A stretch of 64,000 nt of DNA from Bifidobacterium pseudocatenulatum DSM 20438 = JCM 1200 = LMG 10505. Lineage in GTDB: Bacteria > Actinomycetota > Actinomycetes > Actinomycetales > Bifidobacteriaceae. Each line of letters begins with the position of its first letter. Position 1 is the stretch's first letter. The translations under genes were made by a program, and so were the position numbers. Where the stretch lies: positions 744,001 through 808,000 of the forward strand of contig NZ_AP012330.1 in NCBI RefSeq assembly GCF_001025215.1, read 5' to 3'. The notes beneath the pieces are model-generated. The model saw nothing but the letters and a program-made list of their open reading frames with translations. It was not told where the DNA came from and searched no databases. Below are positions 62,797 through 64,000 of the stretch, piece by piece.

Positions 62797-64000
62797 ATGA
62801 GACTACAGCACCCGTATAGCGGCATCACTACCGGTCTGCTCAAGCCGATTACGGCGGCGCTTTCCATAGTTGCGCTGCTTGCGGGCTGTGGATCCGTGGA
62901 GGCGAAGGATTCCCAGCAGGAAGTCACCAGTGCCGATAAGGTGGTCAGCGTCAATATCACGGAACCATCGAATGGCTTGTTGCCAAGTGACACCAGCGAT
63001 ATGGCCGGTTGGAAAATCGTCAGCCAGCTGTATGACGGCCTGGTCACTTTCGATGCGGAAGGTAATGAGACGTTGGTCGAGGCCGAATCGATCACGCCGA
63101 ATGACGACGCTTCCGAATACACCATCGCACTTAAACCGAATCTGGCGTTCTCCAATGGTGAGAAGATCACCGCCGACACGTACGCGAAAAGCTGGTCATT
63201 CGCGGCCAATGCTGCCAATGGACAGGTCGGAGCCTCCATTTTCGAAGATATTCAGGGCTATGATGAGCTGCAGGATGCAAGTGGTTCCAAAACCGCGCAA
63301 TTGTCAGGCCTTACCGTGGTCGACGACACTACGCTGAAGGTCAAGCTCAAAGCGTCGAATTCGGCGTTCCTGTACAAAATCGGAGATATCGCGTTTCTGC
63401 CGATGCCATCCGAAGTCATCAAGAATCCCAAGGAATACGGGCAAAAGCCGATTGGCAACGGTCCGTACAAGCTGAAGGCGTACAAAAGCGGCGAAGAAAT
63501 CATTCTTGAGAAAGACGACTCCTACAAGGGGCCGCGCGAAGTCAAGAACGCAGGCATCGATTTCAAGGTGTATCAAAGTCTTGACGCAGCCTATTCGGAT
63601 CTGCTGGCAGACAACCTCGACGTGCTTGATGCCATTCCGACTTCCGCGTTGAAAACCTATCAGAACGAAAAGAACATCACCGCCGTCAGCAAGCCCGGTC
63701 CGTCGTTCTCAGCATTTACGATTTCGCAGAATCTCAAGCATTTCCAAGGTGAGGAAGGCAAGTATCGGCGTCAAGCCATCGCGCATGCCATTGACCGTGA
63801 GAATATCGCCAATGCGATTTTCGGTGGCACGGTAACGCCCGCCACCGATTTCCTTGCGCCGGTGATCAAGGGATATGACACCGATCTCGACACGGATGGC
63901 GTGCTCGCATATGATGAGACGAAAGCCGAGGAATTGTGGGCGAAGGCGGATGCGATTTCGCCATGGAGCGGAACGTTCCGCATCGCATACAGCGCCGATG
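62797..64000 (+). CDS. Oligopeptide-binding lipoprotein, OppA/DppA family (3' end outside window)
   Basis: The first 401 codons of a family-5 substrate-binding protein. Lipobox LAGC with lipidated Cys31, followed by a short linker. The domain start (VVSVNITEPSNGLLPSDTSD near 47), the segment YTIALKPNLAFSNGEKITADTYAKSW near 105 and IGNGPYKLKAYKSGEEIIL near 218 are typical. It binds peptides or related solutes for an ABC permease expected downstream, beyond the window. GAGAGGA precedes the ATG, and TGCTATGCT at 62759-62767 may be an extended -10 box. Confidence 0.9.
   Translation, partial: MRLQHPYSGITTGLLKPITAALSIVALLAGCGSVEAKDSQQEVTSADKVVSVNITEPSNGLLPSDTSDMAGWKIVSQLYDGLVTFDAEGNETLVEAESITPNDDASEYTIALKPNLAFSNGEKITADTYAKSWSFAANAANGQVGASIFEDIQGYDELQDASGSKTAQLSGLTVVDDTTLKVKLKASNSAFLYKIGDIAFLPMPSEVIKNPKEYGQKPIGNGPYKLKAYKSGEEIILEKDDSYKGPREVKNAGIDFKVYQSLDAAYSDLLADNLDVLDAIPTSALKTYQNEKNITAVSKPGPSFSAFTISQNLKHFQGEEGKYRRQAIAHAIDRENIANAIFGGTVTPATDFLAPVIKGYDTDLDTDGVLAYDETKAEELWAKADAISPWSGTFRIAYSAD

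Overview
The window looks like the chromosome of a Bifidobacterium (high-GC Actinomycetota). The evidence is gene content: a Pup-modification locus (dop, pup, pafA), a CIRCE-controlled groEL without groES, clpC, mtrA-mtrB-lpqB, gluABCD, and a sugar ABC operon resembling B. longum fruEKFG. I saw no rRNA, tRNA, CRISPR array, IS element or prophage. Species is not decided; the longum/adolescentis/catenulatum branch is a reasonable inference.

Layout. 1-3.5 kb: end of dop, an inositol-monophosphatase-family gene, a strong terminator, then pup-pafA. 3.5-9.3 kb: mostly minus strand, with a TIM-barrel-like protein and its coupled partner, HU, a kinase-like/MprF-like membrane fusion protein, and purB. 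9.4-11.3 kb: a WXG-like small protein translationally coupled to a GHSQG serine hydrolase, a possible type VII secretion effector pair. 11.4-17.3 kb: a minus-strand operon ung-moxR-DUF58-small membrane protein-VWA-VWA-membrane protein with start/stop overlaps or abutment throughout. 17.5-24.1 kb: LytR_C protein, groEL behind two CIRCE operators, a canonical WXG100 gene, and a TPM-domain protein with a two-component system. 24.2-29.6 kb: cold-shock protein with DUF3027 protein, double universal stress protein, clpC.

29.7-35.2 kb is the most distinctive accessory block. It holds a CodA-type amidohydrolase, a divergent PucR-family activator, an MHS-type MFS transporter and a creatininase whose metal and active-site residues match the Pseudomonas enzyme in order and spacing. 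The simplest reading is uptake and breakdown of creatinine, or a related cyclic amidine, for nitrogen. The intergenic regions share a short candidate operator.

35.3-47.7 kb: DUF349 protein, hisS-aspS, a fused substrate-binding/permease amino-acid transporter with its ATPase, gluABCD, and a PPK2 kinase. 47.7-56.0 kb: SKI2/Mtr4-like helicase, rarA, mtrA-mtrB-lpqB. 56.0-61.0 kb: fruEKFG-like sugar importer with two near-identical operator repeats before fruE and a third partial copy before fruK. 61.1-64.0 kb: a DHA2 drug-efflux MFS protein and the start of an oligopeptide-binding lipoprotein cut by the window edge.

Start codons were chosen by ribosome-binding site, family N-terminus and overlap with the upstream stop codon; several are later than the longest possible frame.
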